Shown: positions 19,817-30,899, counted from the first letter of the stretch. The stretch is DNA of 64,000 nt from Gracilaria domingensis (GCA_022539475.1 VCMS01000315.1:1-64000), one strand, 5' to 3'. Notes: a model not told the origin generated them from the sequence alone. Made by a program: numbers and translations.

Positions 19817-20983
19817 ATGGCTTTTCTTCCGCTCCCGCCTCTCTCTCTGCCCCACGCGCGCTCCCGGTCGCGGCCCTCCGTGTCGCTCAAGCCGCGCATG
19901 ACAGCCACCACTCCAATAACGCCAGTTAAAGTCGCCATCCTGGGCGCCTCAGGCTATACCGGCGCCGAACTGCTTCGTCTACTCGCTCAGCACCCACTCG
20001 CCAAAATCACCACCCTCACAGCAGAACGCTCCGCCGGGAAATCGATTGGAGAAGTATATCCGCAGTTTTCTTTCGGTCAATACGCCGCCCAGCTCCCCAC
20101 GCTCGTGCGAACTGCCGACGTGCAGTACTGGACCGATGTGGCTGATGTCGTCTTCTGCTGCTTGCCACACGCCACCACACAGGATATTATTGCATCCTTG
20201 CCTTTGGACGACGGTCTGCGCGTCGTCGACTTGTCCGCCGACTTTCGACTGCGCGATGTGCACCTCTATCAGCAGTGGTACGGCGGCGAGCATCACGCCA
20301 AACAACTTCAGAAGGAGGCTGTTTATGGAATCACCGAGCTCTTCAGAGATCAAGTGCGCTCTGCTCGACTCGTGGCAAACCCAGGATGTTATCCCACCTC
20401 TGCTCAACTACCACTAATACCACTACTACGAGACAAGTTAATTCTACCACAAGATATTATCATCGATGCCAAGTCAGGTACCTCCGGCGCTGGCAGAAGT
20501 CCTAAGGTGGGTACCCTGTTCTGCGAAGTCGCAGACGGAATTTCGGCCTACGGCGTCGCAAAGCATCGACACACACCTGAGATTGAACAGGGCCTGTCAG
20601 ATGCTTTCGGCTCTCCTGTCCACGTATCGTTCACACCTCACCTCATGCCCATGTCGCGCGGCATTCTTGAAACTATTTACGTCAAGCTCGCTCCCAATGT
20701 CACTGCCGATACGCTTCGACAATGCCTGAAACGCACCTATCAATCCGAGCAGTTTGTCCATGTGCTTGATGACGGTATGGCGCCTCCCCAAACGCGTCAC
20801 GTTCGAGGTAGCAATAATTGCGTCATGGCTGTCGTGGACGACGCAGTGCCAGGTCGTGCCATTATCGTCAGCTGTCTTGATAACGTGGTCAAGGGCGCAT
20901 CGGGACAGGCCATTCAGAATATGAACGTGATGATGGGCTTTCCAGAGAGCATGGGCTTAGATGTTCAACCTACTTTCCCGTAA
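19817..20983 (+). CDS. ARGC: N-acetyl-gamma-glutamyl-phosphate reductase, probably plastid-targeted
   Basis: This enzyme performs the NADPH-dependent reduction of N-acetylglutamyl phosphate to the semialdehyde, the third step of arginine synthesis. The 388-residue product has an N-terminal extension of about 34 residues rich in Ser/Arg/Pro (LPHARSRSRPSVSLK), suited to plastid targeting. The NADP loop GASGYTGAE follows (residues 43-51). The active-site Cys lies at about 191 in NPGCYPTSAQLPLIPL, and the C-terminal domain has FTPHLMPMSRGI. The second Met (MTATTPI) could serve as the start of a cytosolic form. It is divergent from RAD51 with the tRNA in between, and convergent with beta-adaptin. 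Confidence 0.95.
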   Translation: MAFLPLPPLSLPHARSRSRPSVSLKPRMTATTPITPVKVAILGASGYTGAELLRLLAQHPLAKITTLTAERSAGKSIGEVYPQFSFGQYAAQLPTLVRTADVQYWTDVADVVFCCLPHATTQDIIASLPLDDGLRVVDLSADFRLRDVHLYQQWYGGEHHAKQLQKEAVYGITELFRDQVRSARLVANPGCYPTSAQLPLIPLLRDKLILPQDIIIDAKSGTSGAGRSPKVGTLFCEVADGISAYGVAKHRHTPEIEQGLSDAFGSPVHVSFTPHLMPMSRGILETIYVKLAPNVTADTLRQCLKRTYQSEQFVHVLDDGMAPPQTRHVRGSNNCVMAVVDDAVPGRAIIVSCLDNVVKGASGQAIQNMNVMMGFPESMGLDVQPTFP

Positions 20984-21281
20984 ACCCCGTAACATTGTCT
21001 TCGTTCGATAATTGCACGTCGTGTTCTTCATCTTCCGTCTTCATTCTGCGTTATTTCATTGCTCTTCCGTGTCCTCTGTGCTACAGAGAACTTGTTCAAG
21101 AAACAAGAGTCCTCCGTTTCTAGGAAGAGTGCCCAGCTTCGTCCACGAGCTCTACTACAAGGGTAGTACTTATTGTGCTGGAAACAACTTCAGGTTTTTT
21201 GTCAATCGCCTGTTGTTCAGAATCGGTTGAAGGCCACAGAGCTCTACTAATCATTGATATGTTCTCACTTCCCTTCCTATT
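20984..21281. other. 3' intergenic region between ArgC and beta-adaptin
   Basis: Both genes end here. No ORF or RNA gene is evident. A local inverted motif (AACTTGTTCAAGAAACAAG, about 21089-21107) is present. Confidence 0.4.
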
Positions 21282-24059
21282 TCAACCCAAAAGTACACTG
21301 CACACATTATTGAATGCCATGAGAGCAAAATCGTTACCTGTAGCTGGTAACGTAGATCTTGATGATATCTTTCCAACTGGTGCTCCTGTGCTTTTTGGGA
21401 GTGTGACTTCTCCCATCACCACATGTTTTGAGGGGCCTGGTAACTGCGCTGACAGGTAAACTACTGGGGGCTTCATGTGCGCTCGTTTTGCAACCGTGTA
21501 TATACCGCATGTCGCTAGCTTACTTGAAATCCAGTCGAGCGATTCTGTTGCTTCTTTGCAGAAAGAAACAGCCGCGGAAACTTCTAAGTGATCAGGAACC
21601 TTTCTCCACGCTTCGAGAAACCTCGGTTTCGGCATAGCACCCGCTGCTCTGTCAAATAACTCACCCAAATGCTTTGAGCAATCAACTGCAAAGTAAAACA
21701 CCCCTCCGGGCGTGTACTTGATCGCAATTTGAAGCTCAAAGCCTTTGCTATCATCTACTTCACCATGCAAATGCAACGGTACTTCGCATACAACGCTACT
21801 ATTCGGAACTATTTGCTGAACGTTAATCGGGGAAGCAAGCCCAAATGCGAACATGTTCTTGTTCAACTGAAGCGCGAAGTCGCTCATCGTCACCTGACTA
21901 TGATTCTGCAATTCCAACCCAAGCACATAAGAATCTGAGTTTAGCAAATGGACTCTTCCGTTGATTGCCAGTCCTTTTCCATGTTCTGCACGCAGTAGTT
22001 CCTCTGCTCCAAATGTTGATGTTGACTTGTTGTCGGGCTGACCAACAAGTGCCCCAAGACCTAGGTCTCCCATCACACCCGAATCCGGTGGACCGGGAGG
22101 AGGCAGTGCGGGCACATCCGATGAGCTCCCAAGTATATCGTCCAGGAAAGAATCACCCACTGGTTGGGAGCTAGCAGCGGAACCATCTGTTATGGCACGA
22201 CGAACTGTCGTACTTTCTGGAGGCTCTTCCACAGCAGGACTTAAGCCGAGCAGATCTTCCTCGGCCATGGCTTCATCAACTTCAGGAGTGAATGGTATTC
22301 GCTTTCTTTCACTCTGGAACAATGAGGGTGGTTGGTGATATACGGCTGCTATTGATGATAAGGACGCAAGTAACTCCTTGCTTAACTCGGGCGAGAGGAG
22401 GGTATGATTGTGTTCAATTCCCAGCTTATTGCTGAGCACTATACTCTGCGCAGTTTCCACTCCGCAATCAAGAAGTCTTTGGTACACAAAACCTCGATCA
22501 CGCAGGTCAATGCTCTCAGACTCTTCAGTTGCGTACAGAATAATCGCCCGCGTTACTTTTTCTGCCTCTGCCCCGCGAAGTACAAATGCTTTGACACATG
22601 CCGTAAGCGCTTGTTGTTGGACGGCGATTGTCTCCTCGTGAATTCCGTCAACGATAACATCAAGCATCGAAACAGCAGACGGCAGACGGTCGGCATGCTC
22701 CCCGATGATCCAGACAAGTGCACTCTTCGCTTTGGGGTCCTCAATGTGTTCCGCAGATTCGCATAACTGTGGGACTATGTCGTCGAATTGTCTAGGGTAA
22801 CAACGTAATACATCTTTCAAAGCGATGGCAACTTCTTCTGTTAAATGAGGCATCTTCTTTCTCAGCATATCAGAGAACACATGAACGCAACTTCCAGAGA
22901 GTTGAGGTAATCTAATAGCGATTCGTGATATCGATGCAATCGCCTTTTGGGCAAACTGCACGTCCACGTCTCCCGAATACTCAACCAGCTCTGCCAACAC
23001 GCTTTCCGCATTTGATTCGTTCGTAAGCCTGACGAGTATGTTTAACTTCTCTGTTTTCACGTACAGTGGATCCGCGTAGGATACAAAAAACGCTCTGATA
23101 TCATTTGAAAACAAGCTAGGGTACTCACCCAAAAGCAGGATGAAGTTCCTTAGAGCCGCAAACTGTAACTCTGGTTGGACTGTGAGCAAGGATATTAGCG
23201 GAGCGCCCATTTTCTTGACCAAGAAATCACGCTTCTCTTGAGAATCAAGCATTGGCATGAGTCCAGCGATTATCTTCACCGCTGCAAGTACGACGGCTGC
23301 GTTGGCATGTTGCAGTCGTGGTACTATTCTTTCAATCATTCGATCTGCCTCCTCCGATGTAGGTGGTTTGTATGAAGCTATGGCATCCAGGATGAACACC
23401 TGGCCCCATTCTGTGCATTCCGACAAAGCGGAGAGAAAACGAGGAACTGTGGAACTGTTAAGTGGCAAAAGGTTAGGGTTGTTGGAAGATTCCACAATTT
23501 CACAAAGCGCTGCGACCGCGTTTGAAACAGTCATCGGATTGCCGTCAGCAAGAAGCTGTTGCAATTCATCTATAAATCCCTCGCTTACGGCAAGCGAAGG
23601 GTTAGTGTCATAAATTTTCGCCACGCACACTGCTGCTGTCTTCCGCACGTAAGGATCCGCATCGTGGAGCGCAGAATGTAGGGGATCACAAAGATACTCT
23701 GTTATTTTCTCGAGCGGTATTAAGGCCATCGTGCGAATTGCAAGAGCTCGAATGAGAGGGTTATGATCTCTTGCATCCTTGATAAATGTGTTGACGATTA
23801 GAATGGAAAGGTCTGGCTTCGATTGCGCATAGTTAATTATATACAAGTAAACTAACTTCTTCATTGACAGATCCCCTGCAGTGTTCTTGACTACGTCAGT
23901 GAACAAAGAGGACACATCGCGCCCAAGCGTCATGGCGGCGACTGTGCGCTTGAGAGCATTCTTCCGTTCCTTGGTAGTTGTCGCGTTTAAACCCTGGCGA
24001 AGCTCGTGAAGCTCGCCCTTCCGTGCCCCTGTCTGGAACATACGTCCATCTGGAGCCAT
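21282..24059 (-). CDS. Beta-adaptin (AP-1/AP-2 beta subunit)
   Basis: Large subunit of a clathrin adaptor complex; it acts at the trans-Golgi, endosome or plasma membrane in coat assembly. The 925-residue product begins MAPDGRMFQTGARKGELHEL. It has the helical repeat trunk (KNALKRTVAAMTLGRDVSSL, KKLVYLYIINYAQSKPDL), a hinge rich in Pro/Ser with the clathrin-box-like EEDLLGL, and a C-terminal two-lobed ear. Length equals animal beta1/beta2. The sequence does not separate AP-1 from AP-2, and a shared beta1/2 subunit is plausible. The frame extends 23 codons upstream of the chosen ATG with another ATG at 24128. It is divergent from the DSC3-like gene and has no introns. Confidence 0.93.
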   Translation of the reverse strand: MAPDGRMFQTGARKGELHELRQGLNATTTKERKNALKRTVAAMTLGRDVSSLFTDVVKNTAGDLSMKKLVYLYIINYAQSKPDLSILIVNTFIKDARDHNPLIRALAIRTMALIPLEKITEYLCDPLHSALHDADPYVRKTAAVCVAKIYDTNPSLAVSEGFIDELQQLLADGNPMTVSNAVAALCEIVESSNNPNLLPLNSSTVPRFLSALSECTEWGQVFILDAIASYKPPTSEEADRMIERIVPRLQHANAAVVLAAVKIIAGLMPMLDSQEKRDFLVKKMGAPLISLLTVQPELQFAALRNFILLLGEYPSLFSNDIRAFFVSYADPLYVKTEKLNILVRLTNESNAESVLAELVEYSGDVDVQFAQKAIASISRIAIRLPQLSGSCVHVFSDMLRKKMPHLTEEVAIALKDVLRCYPRQFDDIVPQLCESAEHIEDPKAKSALVWIIGEHADRLPSAVSMLDVIVDGIHEETIAVQQQALTACVKAFVLRGAEAEKVTRAIILYATEESESIDLRDRGFVYQRLLDCGVETAQSIVLSNKLGIEHNHTLLSPELSKELLASLSSIAAVYHQPPSLFQSERKRIPFTPEVDEAMAEEDLLGLSPAVEEPPESTTVRRAITDGSAASSQPVGDSFLDDILGSSSDVPALPPPGPPDSGVMGDLGLGALVGQPDNKSTSTFGAEELLRAEHGKGLAINGRVHLLNSDSYVLGLELQNHSQVTMSDFALQLNKNMFAFGLASPINVQQIVPNSSVVCEVPLHLHGEVDDSKGFELQIAIKYTPGGVFYFAVDCSKHLGELFDRAAGAMPKPRFLEAWRKVPDHLEVSAAVSFCKEATESLDWISSKLATCGIYTVAKRAHMKPPVVYLSAQLPGPSKHVVMGEVTLPKSTGAPVGKISSRSTLPATGNDFALMAFNNVCSVLLG

Positions 24060-24460
24060 GATGCGGTCCAAATGGCGCACGCGGTAAACGGAGATCGAAT
24101 TGCGGGCCTGTGATGTTGCGGCTCGCACGACGACCTGCCTGGGATTCTCTTGGAGGTACGGACGTTAGTTCATTGCGTCTTTGGAGGAACAGCAGGGGCG
24201 AAGGGCTTTGAAAACAAGACATGAATCATGGTAAATTTGTCAATCGACGCGACGAGAGGTGCGCTTTTCAAAATAAATGGGCACTTGTGCTGAGAGTGAA
24301 GGTCAAGGAGGGCATGCCAGCGGCAAGACTCGCCAGCAGAAAACCTGACGTCAAACTGCGCGCTGCATTCGGCTACGAAACCTTTCGCCTTCCCGAACAG
24401 CTCTCCATGTTTTTGTCGATTGAAGCCCAACTGGCTCGCTAATCTGGTGTGTAAACGAAC

Positions 24461-25279
24461 ATGCCAGACCATGAACAAGCCGAAAAGCCTGCCGTCCAAC
24501 ATGTGCGCGTGGGCCTTCCCGGCGGTACCGTCCACGACTTTGAGCTGCCGTTGGACGCAACCTTATCCGACGTCGCGAGCCGCATCGTCGAAGCCGAGCA
24601 GCTGGACGAACACGCCGTCAGAATCAGACTAATAAGCTCGGGAAAACTGTTCACGGACTTTTCTCTGCCCGTCCGCGAAATCGTTGGCGATGGCGACTTC
24701 CTCCACTGCGCAGTGTCGCAACGACCCAACGAAGCCGACGAACCCCAAGAAGGCAGCGAAAATGAAGGCGAACCCCGACTTCCTGATGGAAACTTAGTGT
24801 TCGAAGCAATTGATACGTACCGCGGTGTTAGTGTCATTATTCCCGAACAATCAGCCTTAGCTTCAGACAGACTCCGGGAAGCAGGCTTCTCTGCGGAAGA
24901 GACACGTTTGATACTACGTCATTTTCATATTCTTCAACGTCATGCGCGACGCGGTAGACCGTCCGTGGGAGATATTGAGGAGGGCGGCCAGCCAGCTGAT
25001 ACCGACCTTGATGACAATGGTGACCTCATTACAAGAGTGAGACGCCCGCGAGCGGAACCGCGTTCAGTGTTGACATCAGGCGTGGAAGGAACCAATGCGG
25101 ACTTTCTCATGGGCTGCATATTCGGATATCTGCTCGGCATCATCGTGCTGGTACTCCTTTTGGATAACAGCGCAACTCGCCGCTGGCGTGTTGGGCTCAT
25201 TGCCGGTGTGGCCACTAATTGCGCTTTTGGCGTTCTTCGAACCAGTCTTCGTCTCAACAGTTCGTTCTCGGCCACCTAG
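24461..25279 (+). CDS. DSC3/TMUB-like ubiquitin-fold membrane protein
   Basis: A 272-residue protein with three parts. First is an N-terminal ubiquitin-like fold (about residues 14-85; VRVGLPGGTVHDFELPLDAT ... RIRLISSGKLFTDFSLP). Next is a middle segment with DRLREAGFSAEETRLILRHF. Last is a C-terminal membrane hairpin (FLMGCIFGYLLGIIVLVLLL, then GLIAGVATNCAFGVLRTSL). This matches the layout of DSC E3-ligase subunit 3 (DUF2407), an endomembrane ubiquitin ligase component of fungi, and of the TMUB family. The family call is an inference from architecture. It is divergent from beta-adaptin and convergent with the Nup133-like gene. Confidence 0.7.
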   Translation: MPDHEQAEKPAVQHVRVGLPGGTVHDFELPLDATLSDVASRIVEAEQLDEHAVRIRLISSGKLFTDFSLPVREIVGDGDFLHCAVSQRPNEADEPQEGSENEGEPRLPDGNLVFEAIDTYRGVSVIIPEQSALASDRLREAGFSAEETRLILRHFHILQRHARRGRPSVGDIEEGGQPADTDLDDNGDLITRVRRPRAEPRSVLTSGVEGTNADFLMGCIFGYLLGIIVLVLLLDNSATRRWRVGLIAGVATNCAFGVLRTSLRLNSSFSAT

Positions 25280-25581
25280 CATGTTTTGCGTCCCCGCCAG
25301 TGGGCACCTGGGTGCTTCGATGATGATAAGTAAGCGTTGAGGATAGGTTGAGGACGGACGAGCATCATGGTGTTCAAGACAGTTCGCAGGAGACTGAAGC
25401 ACCCTACCTTAAAAGAAAATCAGTAGAATAGTTCAACGAAGTGCGAACTCGGATTGTGTTTAGGACAAATATGTTTCTATCCTTAACGACGCCTAACCCT
25501 TTCAGCGATTTAAGGCAAGCCCTGAGACCAAGCAAATACTCTTGTCAAGGATGACATTCGTGTTAGACCAAGTCAGCACCC
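25280..25581. other. 3' intergenic region, DSC3-like / Nup133-like
   Basis: Two genes converge here. About 300 bp with no coding or RNA signal recognised. Confidence 0.4.
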
Positions 25582-28500
25582 TCATGATGTGGCTAGTGCT
25601 ACCGTGGTCCGTACCAACCGGTTTACTTCCTCTGCGCAACCGCTTTCCACAATCTCTCTATCTACGAGATTCCCGCCGTCGATTACGTCTAAGACACTAC
25701 TGGCAGTTAGCTCAGATTCTTGAACGGCCTTGAAAAGTGCGGTGTCTGTGAGTTTTTCACGGAGACTTATATCACTAATGGTGGATAGGCTTTGAGCAAG
25801 TGGTATCCACAGCGAGCTTTGGCGCTCAACGCATCGTCTCCACACATAATCTCCCAACTCCGCCGCCGTTAAGTCCCCCATGGTTTCACATACCTCGACT
25901 ACACGCAATGCCTCTACCACCCGCTTGGCCAGGCTGTCGCTATCAGCCGACGAGTGCTCTATTATATGACGTACAAGATCTGCTCCGTGCATTAGAGCGT
26001 CATGGTTTGGACTGAATTCGTCCTGAACCGATATCATAAACAAGCGAGCGATCATGACACTCAACTTGTCTGCCTGGTCAGCGCTACATTGCTCATCTTC
26101 TTTCTCAACCGCTTGTAGAGCCAGCTTGGCAATGCTGCATAGGCTGAATGAACTTGCCTTTGAACCTTTCTTTTCGGGCATGCTGACAGAGTGCACCTGT
26201 TTCAGGAGTGAGTTAATGCCCTCTGCGAAGTTGCCAGTCGAAAACCAATGCATCCAAGACAAGTTTGAGAACTGTTCACGGTCTTTCCTTAGATATTCCG
26301 AAAGCAGTGACGTTATGCGTTCCGAACGCATTTCTTTGCGAGAGACTTCTAATTCAGATGAGGCACTTGACGCCCCACTTAGCAAAAGATGGATCTCGCC
26401 CCTTTGCTCAAGCCATCTGAACGCATAGAAGGCGAATTCGTCTCCAAACTTCTGCAACGAATCCTCCATGAAACCGTCGAAATCCTTCTCATTCACCCTC
26501 AACGACAGCATCGTCCCAAAGTCCCCATACTTCGTCGCAAGACCGAAAGCCTCGTCATTCAAACCATATTGTCGCAGTTTGTCAAGTGCCTTTCTCACCT
26601 CACGGCCCCATTCACTTGTTTCAACATCCAAATCCATTCTTCGTCGCTTCTGAGCATTGTTCCTCATGAATGGCTCTCGGGGAATATATAGTTTGCGGGC
26701 AAGTCGCGATCTAGAACTTCGCAGATATTCATCGACAACCTTTGTAGCGGCATTTAGAATAGGTTGTTTCTCCGCGGGGGTGGCTCCTTGAGAATAAAAG
26801 AGAGCTGATTCTGCAACGTTCCATAAAACTTCACGACAACTTCTGGTATCGCAAACCCAATTCTCAATGCAGTCCATATCGTCTCGGTCACTGGAGAAGA
26901 GTTCGTAGTTCTCTTCCCTCGTATCCAATGATCCTTGAACAACAGAGGTGGCTGCTTCACAAGACAGCAAAATAATGCGTCTCATATCTGCTCTAAAGGA
27001 CACAGGTTCTATGACTTCCAATTCAACCGAACCATTTGCATCCTTCTGCAGTTTTGATAAACCGTCCTTCATGCTTTGATGCAGCGCAGGAAGAAAGTGA
27101 TGAAACTCGTAAGGGTGTCTGTAGAGCCATGTCAAGTCAAAACTGTGGTCAGAGGAGGCACCCCTTCCTTCTTCTCCAAGCAAACGGAAGACGCGCTTTA
27201 AGACTTCAGAGTCATAAATCTCCCCTCTGATACTTGTAATGGATTTGGCATTTGGGATGTGCTTAGGTGCGAAACTTTCAATGCCGCCCAAATTAACTTC
27301 AGCCAAAGAATTCTCAAATCTTCGCAAACCCACCGCCGCTGCCAGCATTTCGTTGTCTGCAAGAATTACGGCCTTACTTGAAGTGCTCATAGCATCCCAT
27401 AGCCTATCTTCCGCAATGGATGGGGCATTTGGGCGAATCTGGGAGAATAACTCTCCATCAGCCAGCATTCGAAGATAAGCAGCGTGCCTTTCCTTTTTCT
27501 TTTCCAAATCAGTATCTACGAGGAGTGATATTGGGTCTCTCTCCGAATCTTGATCAGATGTGACTATTCGACGACTAGTCACCTGTATGACCTTGCTCAA
27601 CGCTTCTTCTAGCTTGAATCCATTTAGAGAGTTTACAAGACCTCGAAGACTGGCTTTCGAAGCTCCCTTTTGACCTACTTTAAACTGTAGGAAAGCTCTC
27701 CACAGAATGGTTTCCGAACCACGGATAGAATCGTGTTTCCTTGGGTCTTCTGCAATATCCATGCTGATGGGAGCTGGGACCGATGATGATGCGACCCATA
27801 CACCAGCAGGGTGTAAACAGGCAGTCACACCGCCTTTTGTTGCAGCATCGGGCATGCAGTGGGAAGCATCTACGAAAGCTAATACTTTTGTGCAATACTC
27901 AATGGGTGTGCTTCCTCTAACCTGCCCGTCAGCTGGAACGCCGCGCGCAACAGACAACCATGCGAGGATGTGACTATCCTCTAGATAAAGATACGCCGTA
28001 TCGCCAGAAACAACCATGAAACAAGGTGATTCAGCTTGAGAATCGATATCCCTGATAGGTTCTTGCAATTCAACATGTTGCGGTATTTCAGGGTGTCTCA
28101 CATCAAAACAAACTATCTGACGGGTTTGAGTTATCTGTGACCAACTTTTCACAAGAACAACAAGCGTGCCATCGCTCGTTATTCCACTGCTTTCGACTCG
28201 ATTACGAGAATCTCGACCAGGGATGAAATCAAACAAGTTAAACGACCATATCAGTCCGCGAGTGCCCCATTTCTCCACTTCGCCCCCAGCTCGCACTAAG
28301 ACTGCGCAATCTTTGACATAGTCAGTAGTAACGATTTCATGAACTCCTGTGCCCCGGATCCAGCTGTCGTCTCTTCCACTAATGCCCATACTGATTGAGC
28401 GGATAGCTGAATAGAATGCAGATCCGAACCGCATGGGAGAACGATCTTTCTGAACACTTTGCTGTAGTGGACGGACTTCTAAACGTGCTGCTCGCAAGGA

Positions 28501-28983
28501 CACGATAGCAGCGCTATTCCGAGAACCAAAAACAAACAAAGCCTTGGCTTTAGGGACGTGCACGACCTCAAGCGCCACGCAGTCTTCGGCCCCTGAAGAC
28601 TGAATCAGAGAGGCAAGCACACGGATTTCTTGACATGTAGGAACGCCAGAGGATGTTACAGAGAGTCGACGGAACACACGCAAGACGCCATCTGTGGTCA
28701 ACACAGCCAGTCCTATACACTGAACCACGTCGCTGCGTGTTTCGGGAAGCCACACAGACAAAGCAGGCGCCCGTTCCTGAGAATAAGGTTGAAGAGGAAT
28801 AGAAACAGCGTCTAGTTCTGGGCCGGCAGCAATTCCAAAGAGCAGTGCTTGAGAAGAAGCACTGGCAATAACGGCAAAGCCAGCGACTGCCGCAACTGAT
28901 AAGGGACCAGCTGGCTGATCCGATACTAAGTCTTCCACATCAGGAGGGTAATCAGCGCTGGCGACGTGCGCGAATGAGCCCAT
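25582..28983 (-). CDS. Nup133-like nucleoporin
   Basis: A single 1133-codon frame. The first ~450 residues have the Gly/Ala/Val-rich blade pattern of a beta-propeller (AGFAVIASASSQALLFG, LAVLTTDGVLRVFRRL, ALFVFGSRNSAAIVSLR). The remainder is an alpha-helical solenoid ending LREKLTDTALFKAVQESELT. Length and propeller-plus-solenoid order match Nup133, a membrane-coating nucleoporin of the Y-complex (human 1156 aa). Nup155/Nup170 is the main alternative. The family is highly divergent and I rely on architecture more than on motifs. The start MGSFAHVAS at 28983 is the first ATG. No introns. Confidence 0.6.
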   Translation of the reverse strand: MGSFAHVASADYPPDVEDLVSDQPAGPLSVAAVAGFAVIASASSQALLFGIAAGPELDAVSIPLQPYSQERAPALSVWLPETRSDVVQCIGLAVLTTDGVLRVFRRLSVTSSGVPTCQEIRVLASLIQSSGAEDCVALEVVHVPKAKALFVFGSRNSAAIVSLRAARLEVRPLQQSVQKDRSPMRFGSAFYSAIRSISMGISGRDDSWIRGTGVHEIVTTDYVKDCAVLVRAGGEVEKWGTRGLIWSFNLFDFIPGRDSRNRVESSGITSDGTLVVLVKSWSQITQTRQIVCFDVRHPEIPQHVELQEPIRDIDSQAESPCFMVVSGDTAYLYLEDSHILAWLSVARGVPADGQVRGSTPIEYCTKVLAFVDASHCMPDAATKGGVTACLHPAGVWVASSSVPAPISMDIAEDPRKHDSIRGSETILWRAFLQFKVGQKGASKASLRGLVNSLNGFKLEEALSKVIQVTSRRIVTSDQDSERDPISLLVDTDLEKKKERHAAYLRMLADGELFSQIRPNAPSIAEDRLWDAMSTSSKAVILADNEMLAAAVGLRRFENSLAEVNLGGIESFAPKHIPNAKSITSIRGEIYDSEVLKRVFRLLGEEGRGASSDHSFDLTWLYRHPYEFHHFLPALHQSMKDGLSKLQKDANGSVELEVIEPVSFRADMRRIILLSCEAATSVVQGSLDTREENYELFSSDRDDMDCIENWVCDTRSCREVLWNVAESALFYSQGATPAEKQPILNAATKVVDEYLRSSRSRLARKLYIPREPFMRNNAQKRRRMDLDVETSEWGREVRKALDKLRQYGLNDEAFGLATKYGDFGTMLSLRVNEKDFDGFMEDSLQKFGDEFAFYAFRWLEQRGEIHLLLSGASSASSELEVSRKEMRSERITSLLSEYLRKDREQFSNLSWMHWFSTGNFAEGINSLLKQVHSVSMPEKKGSKASSFSLCSIAKLALQAVEKEDEQCSADQADKLSVMIARLFMISVQDEFSPNHDALMHGADLVRHIIEHSSADSDSLAKRVVEALRVVEVCETMGDLTAAELGDYVWRRCVERQSSLWIPLAQSLSTISDISLREKLTDTALFKAVQESELTASSVLDVIDGGNLVDREIVESGCAEEVNRLVRTTVALATS

Positions 28984-29574
28984 TTCCTGTCAGGGAAGCT
29001 GCAGTAAAGGACAGAGACCACTGACGAAGACAATCACACACACGAGTCGCTGGCACCCGCTCGCTTCAGTCTCAGAGACGCGTTCTGATTATGTCAAATT
29101 CTACGCATCCGACAAGACAGTGAACCAGAAAAACACAGTGTGTTACCAAGGGTAGATCCCGAGAAGCGAACCTCGTAATACGAGGTTCGTAGTACGAATC
29201 TTGCGGAAAGGACCCTTTACAGATCCCTGGATATCTCCTTGAACCAACATCATGTTGATGTCTTCATTTTCAGTGTCTATTCTAGCTACTCTAGCATCTG
29301 AAATTTCAAATCATAATTTTACCGTTCTGAAATTCAGACTGGGGATTAGGACAAGACACGGCAAGAAGGCCAGCCTTAATAAAGGCCTCATTCATTCATT
29401 AACCGTTTATTTGAAGCATAGCCAGAGAAGCGTACGCGGAGAGGGCGAATCAACGACGAGTCTCAGATCTAGGAGTTGGGATTCGTGTATCTTTACTATC
29501 CACATCAAGCATTGTTCGGGTAAGCTTCGTAAAAGCTCGTCTCAATCAAGTAATTTTGCAAAGGCTCATCTCTC
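28984..29574. promoter_or_regulatory. Divergent promoter region, Nup133-like / RRF
   Basis: About 590 bp separate the two divergent starts. The only structural feature seen is a short palindromic stretch near 29171-29192 (CCTCGTAATACGAGG with a repeated half). No TATA box position can be defended. Short frames are present but unconvincing. Confidence 0.4.
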
Positions 29575-30466
29575 ATGACTCTAATGATGACAGCATCAGT
29601 TCGGGTTGGCCATATTCTTTCCTCCTCGGCATGCTTACATCCAAGAGCTTCTAGATCTGCTTTCGTCCTACATTCGTCTTTCATTGTTAGATTCAAGAAG
29701 TCCCGAGCGAAAGGAAAGAGCTTATCCCAGGATCTTGAAAGCATGGGGTCCTTCCCAATCAATCTGACCAAGTACGAAGATAACATGAAGAAAACCCTTG
29801 ATGCGCTACAGAGTAGTTATTCAAGGCTGCGAGTGGATGGGGCAACTCCGGCAATTCTGGACGGTACGTAAATCATGTTCGTTGCAACCTTAACGCTCAC
29901 GTCCAGTATCCTAAGGATCTCAATTTTTTTTATAGATGTCTCTGTGAAAGCGTATGGAACTGAAACGCCTTTGAAGAATGTTGCACAAGTTGGCGTGCGC
30001 GATGGGCGCGCTTTAATCGTCCAAGTCTTCGATGAAAGCACGACAAGTGCCGTGGAAAGAGCGATCAGGTCTGCTGGACTAAACCTAAACCCTGTTAGAG
30101 AAGTGGATGGTAAGCTGAAAGTCCCAGTGCCGAGATCTTCCAAGCAGACCCGAGACTCTATGAAGGATGTAGGTTTTCCATTTCATGCGCCCATGTAAAC
30201 AGACATCTGAAAAACGCCCTACTCACGCTTTCTTTTCTTTTGTATAGAACGCATTGAAAGAAGCAGAAGCTGCAAAGATCGCCACACGCATGATTCGAAG
30301 AAAGGCAATGGAAGAAGTCAAAAATCTTAAGAGTGAAGTTTCTAAAGACGATCTTAAACAGATCGAAAAAGGGGTACAGGCACTGACCGATCGTTTCATT
30401 GGCAACATAACGGAAGTGCAAAGAAACAAGGTGCGTGCCATTGAGGCGCTTCAAGCGCCTCGTTGA
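29575..30466 (+). CDS. Ribosome recycling factor, organellar, two introns
   Basis: RRF releases organellar ribosomes after termination. There are three exons: 29575-29863, 29936-30168 and 30248-30466. The introns, 29864-29935 (GTACGT ... TTTTATAG, phase 1) and 30169-30247 (GTAGGT ... TTGTATAG), are both short with a T-rich 3' end. The spliced protein has an N-terminal extension of about 65 residues (Ser/Arg-rich, targeting-like). It continues with KYEDNMKKTLDALQSSYSRL, YGTETPLKNVAQVGVRDGRA and a helical domain, KIATRMIRRKAMEEVKNLK, that carries the conserved RNxRR-like motif. This is one of the few intron-containing genes here. The chosen ATG is the first; MTASVR four codons later is an alternative. 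Confidence 0.88.
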
Positions 30467-30899
30467 TAGCAGCCTTCAGGTCTGAATTCAATACAGCAGG
30501 GCTTTCTACACGTTCTATACCATGTAATCACTTCCCGGATTCGTTCTCCTTGGGAAAGAAATGTTGTATTTCCTGAAAACAATCGCTCTTTTAAGGGACG
30601 CAGAGGAAGAAACGGGTAACAACGGTGATGAACAAAAACGGAAGACTTTTGTCGTCAGCTGGAAAGCTATACTTAGAACCTTCTTGGCTCCTCTTTTTCT
30701 TCTTTCGAGGTATCCGGAAGCTTTCAAAGAAACTGGAATCGCAATGGTGCTGTTGTGTGCAAAACGGAAGTTACTGAGAGACACAGTGATGTTGTACGAG
30801 AATGACTGCATAAGTTGCAAACCTGCAGGTTCCCTGGCTGTCCCCACAACCCACCTGGATTATTTTTTGCTCCGTCCTTCTTCCATGATTCAAGACGAG
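30467..30899. other. 3' intergenic region, RRF / AFG2-like
   Basis: Convergent 3' ends. Frames of about 110-130 codons occur on both strands but show no recognisable motif and no conservation pattern that can be judged from one sequence. I treat the region as non-coding. Confidence 0.35.
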